Origin: Actinobacteria bacterium IMCC26207
Lineage (GTDB): Bacteria > Actinomycetota > Acidimicrobiia > Acidimicrobiales > Microtrichaceae
Reading direction: 5' to 3'
DNA: 64,000 nucleotides
Assembly: GCA_001025035.1 (NCBI GenBank)
Contig: LCZK01000008.1
Coordinates: 186,001-250,000 of the forward strand
In this document: positions 62,539 to 64,000 of the stretch, one piece after another
Numbering within the stretch: position 1 is the stretch's first letter
How the letters are laid out: every line of letters begins with the position of its first letter
Made by a program: the position numbers and the translations under genes
Notes under the pieces: generated by a model
Databases searched by the model: none
What the model saw: the letters and a program-made list of their open reading frames with translations, nothing else
What the model was told of the DNA's origin: nothing

Positions 62539-62896
62539 GTTCACGCTGTTCGTTGGAATCCTGATAGTGGTGCTGAGCGCTCTTGGCTTTGGATATGCCC
62601 TATTTGGACGTCGTCCGGTCCCTCAGCCTGCCACGGGATTGGCCCTCGGAGTTGCGTCAGATGAGTTTACTGAGGCAATCCCCAGCAGGTTCGGTTCGTC
62701 CTTACAAGATGACAGTGACGCATTTGATTCCGAAGAGTTACCTTTCCGTGGGCGCAGGGCAAAAGATGTCACCATCACCCCGGCCGTTCGCGCAAGATCA
62801 ACCTTGCTCCTGGCGCTGACCGTGGTTGGTATCGCCGCAATCATTGGCGTCGTGCTGAGCGTGGTGCTCGTTGGCGTTGTCTTCCTCGTCACCTAG
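62537..62896 (+). CDS. Small two-helix membrane protein
   Basis: Unrecognised 119-residue protein. Hydrophobic N-terminus MFTLFVGILIVVLSALGFGY, a middle acidic and polar segment (DDSDAFDSEELPF), a basic turn, and a second C-terminal helix (LLLALTVVGIAAIIGVVLSV). Its ATG shares two bases with the start of the Lon-like protease gene. TAGTGT at 62521-62526 ends ten bases before the ATG, a likely -10. The function is unknown; its place suggests a link to the protease. Confidence 0.72.
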   Translation: MFTLFVGILIVVLSALGFGYALFGRRPVPQPATGLALGVASDEFTEAIPSRFGSSLQDDSDAFDSEELPFRGRRAKDVTITPAVRARSTLLLALTVVGIAAIIGVVLSVVLVGVVFLVT

Positions 62897-62921
62897 TCAC
62901 CCAGTCGTCCCAGACGCGCAA

Positions 62922-62944
62922 GTGCCCGGGAAAATCCCGGGCAC
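62922..62944. terminator. Bidirectional terminator hairpin
   Basis: GTGCCCGGG (62922-62930) pairs perfectly with CCCGGGCAC (62936-62944); the loop is AAAAT or, with one further A-T pair, three As. It separates convergent genes ending at 62896 and 63003. A T run is missing. Confidence 0.7.
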
Positions 62945-63002
62945 AGCGAACATAAGACTTGAGATCGTCACGAGTAGCTAGGCCACTCGGCTTCTCCGCT
63001 AT

Positions 63003-63524
63003 TTACCGACCAAACAATCCACGGCGGGTGGGCTGGCTCTCTTCAGCCGGCTGATCCGCTGGCGGAACTGGTGCGGGAGCCGGTGCAGCCGCTGGGGCAG
63101 GGGCAGGAGCTGGTGCAGGCGCAGGTGCTGGTGCTGGTGCTGGCGCAGAGGGTGAAGCAAACGGACTAAACGCCGGGTCTGGAGTTGGCGCAGGGGCCGG
63201 AGCAGGTGCGGGTGCGGGCGCTGGAGCAGCGACTGGAGCAGGTGCCGGAGCGGGTGCTGGCGCTGGTGCTGGTGCCGGAGCAGGTGCAGCCGCCGGTGCC
63301 GGTGCCGGTGCTGGGGCAGAACCAGTGGTCAAAGCCTGCAGCTTGACCTTGTAGTACGGCTTGAGTTCAAACTTGACCTCGTTCAGTTCAAAGATGCGGA
63401 CACTGTCCACCCCTTGATCATTTCGGATCTTTTCAACGAAGCTCACGGCCTCGTCGATTGACTCGAACTGGTTGTAGCCAGGATCGCCGTCTGGATTTTG
63501 AAAGATAACCATATGCTGCGACAC
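63003..63524 (-). CDS. Small protein with long Ala-Pro tail
   Basis: 173-residue protein. The first 65 residues form a compact domain (FQNPDGDPGYNQFESIDEAV, KIRNDQGVDSVRIFELNEVK, LKPYYKVKLQAL), followed by an Ala-Pro repeat of about 95 residues and a basic end (QPTRRGLFGR). GTG at 63524 is chosen because AGGAG lies six bases upstream. The AP tail resembles rigid linkers of secreted or surface proteins, though no signal peptide is seen. The N-terminal domain looks like a sequence-related conserved actinobacterial domain, but I cannot name it. Confidence 0.75.
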   Translation of the reverse strand: MSQHMVIFQNPDGDPGYNQFESIDEAVSFVEKIRNDQGVDSVRIFELNEVKFELKPYYKVKLQALTTGSAPAPAPAPAAAPAPAPAPAPAPAPAPAPVAAPAPAPAPAPAPAPTPDPAFSPFASPSAPAPAPAPAPAPAPAPAPAAAPAPAPVPPADQPAEESQPTRRGLFGR

Positions 63525-63656
63525 GAACCGCTCCTCTTGATAGGTATGCGACTTACAGTGTAGGGGTCTCGGAGGTTGTTTGGGGCGCCTAAACACCAAA
63601 ATTCCGAGGCCAGTTCAGTTTTAGTCACCCATCGAAACCAAAGGGATCGCAACCAC

Positions 63657-64000
63657 ATGGCACCGAACCCCGACCCGGCATCTCGCCGCCGCAATGTCGT
63701 AAGCGCAGGCCACCTCGGCCAACTCTCGGTGGCCCAAGCAGGATTAACAGACACCGATGCAGAGGTTCGCGCTTCCGCTCTCGCTGCGAAGCAGCGGATG
63801 GGCATGCTCAGCCATGAAGAACTCATTGCTGGCCTAACCGATCCAGCAGCACTAACTCGTAGGCGGGCCGCACTGATTGCTGCTGAATCTGACTCGGCCC
63901 AAAGCGAACTTCGACAGCTCCTCAGTGATTCAGATGATTCGGTTGTAGAGGTCGCCGCCTTTGCCTGCGGTGAACGAACCGACGCAGACCTTGAGACTGT
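63657..64000 (+). CDS. HEAT-repeat protein, N-terminal part (runs past window)
   Basis: Open reading frame from ATG 63657 (AAAGGGATC upstream) through the window edge, 114 codons. The product has helix pairs such as LTDTDAEVRASALAAKQRMG, LTDPAALTRRRAALIAAE and LSDSDDSVVEVAAFACGERT, each with the D..VR..A pattern of PBS-lyase/HEAT repeats. It probably is a protein-interaction scaffold. It is divergent from the Ala-Pro-rich gene across 132 bases. Confidence 0.8.
   Translation, partial: MAPNPDPASRRRNVVSAGHLGQLSVAQAGLTDTDAEVRASALAAKQRMGMLSHEELIAGLTDPAALTRRRAALIAAESDSAQSELRQLLSDSDDSVVEVAAFACGERTDADLET

Overview
The window looks like a chromosomal segment of an actinobacterium. The evidence is the gene set and its order: a DUF501 protein, an FtsB-like protein and enolase together; mazG, a lipoprotein, mfd, pth, rplY, prs and glmU on one strand; tatD, rsmA and ispE in a second block; and the two tiny actinobacterial ribosomal proteins bS22 and bL37. 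Much of this order is known from mycobacteria. Moderate base composition, two cytochromes P450, a UPF0182 membrane protein and a proton-pumping pyrophosphatase suggest the class Acidimicrobiia, but that is an inference. I see no transposase, integrase, CRISPR array or rRNA; there is one tRNA, tRNA-Gln(UUG).

Layout. 1-8.4 kb: the end of alanine dehydrogenase, a P450, an MFS exporter, an acyltransferase/epimerase pair, a glycosyltransferase, a crotonase and a GNAT enzyme. 8.4-26.3 kb: the minus-strand core block (ppx, DUF501, ftsB-like, eno, a surface acyltransferase, a second P450, myo-inositol-phosphate synthase, mazG, a lipoprotein, mfd, pth, rplY, prs, a shortened glmU, tRNA-Gln). 26.3-41.5 kb: envelope polysaccharide genes of the Wzx/Wzy type (FkbM methyltransferase, glycosyltransferase, initiating sugar-phosphate transferase, FemAB/CelD-like acyltransferase, Wzx flippase, a Wzz/tyrosine-kinase-like protein, and a 999-residue polymerase-Wzz-kinase-like fusion), split by the housekeeping block bS22, ispE, rsmA, small membrane protein, tatD. 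41.6-53 kb: HAD hydrolase, adenosine kinase, rsmI, DUF192, ychF, bL37, a queuosine-precursor transporter, a VOC protein, a DmdC/FadE5-type acyl-CoA dehydrogenase, a membrane protein and a CHAD protein. 53-64 kb: H+-pyrophosphatase, DedA, UPF0182, a long coiled-coil protein with a phage MuF-like C-terminus, a PDZ/Lon-like protease, and small membrane, Ala-Pro-rich and HEAT-repeat proteins.

How it fits together. Polysaccharide assembly (initiation, sugar addition, flipping, polymerisation, chain length control) is the main accessory function. ppx and the CHAD protein relate to polyphosphate and hppA to pyrophosphate; ino1 supplies inositol phosphate. Several plus- and minus-strand genes have a TANNNT -10 hexamer about 6-10 bases before the start codon, which points to widespread leaderless transcription. 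The most unusual items are the Wzy-Wzz-kinase-like fusion, the coiled-coil/MuF-like protein next to a membrane protease, the matching promoters of the two tiny ribosomal protein genes, and a symmetric -10 element between two divergent genes.
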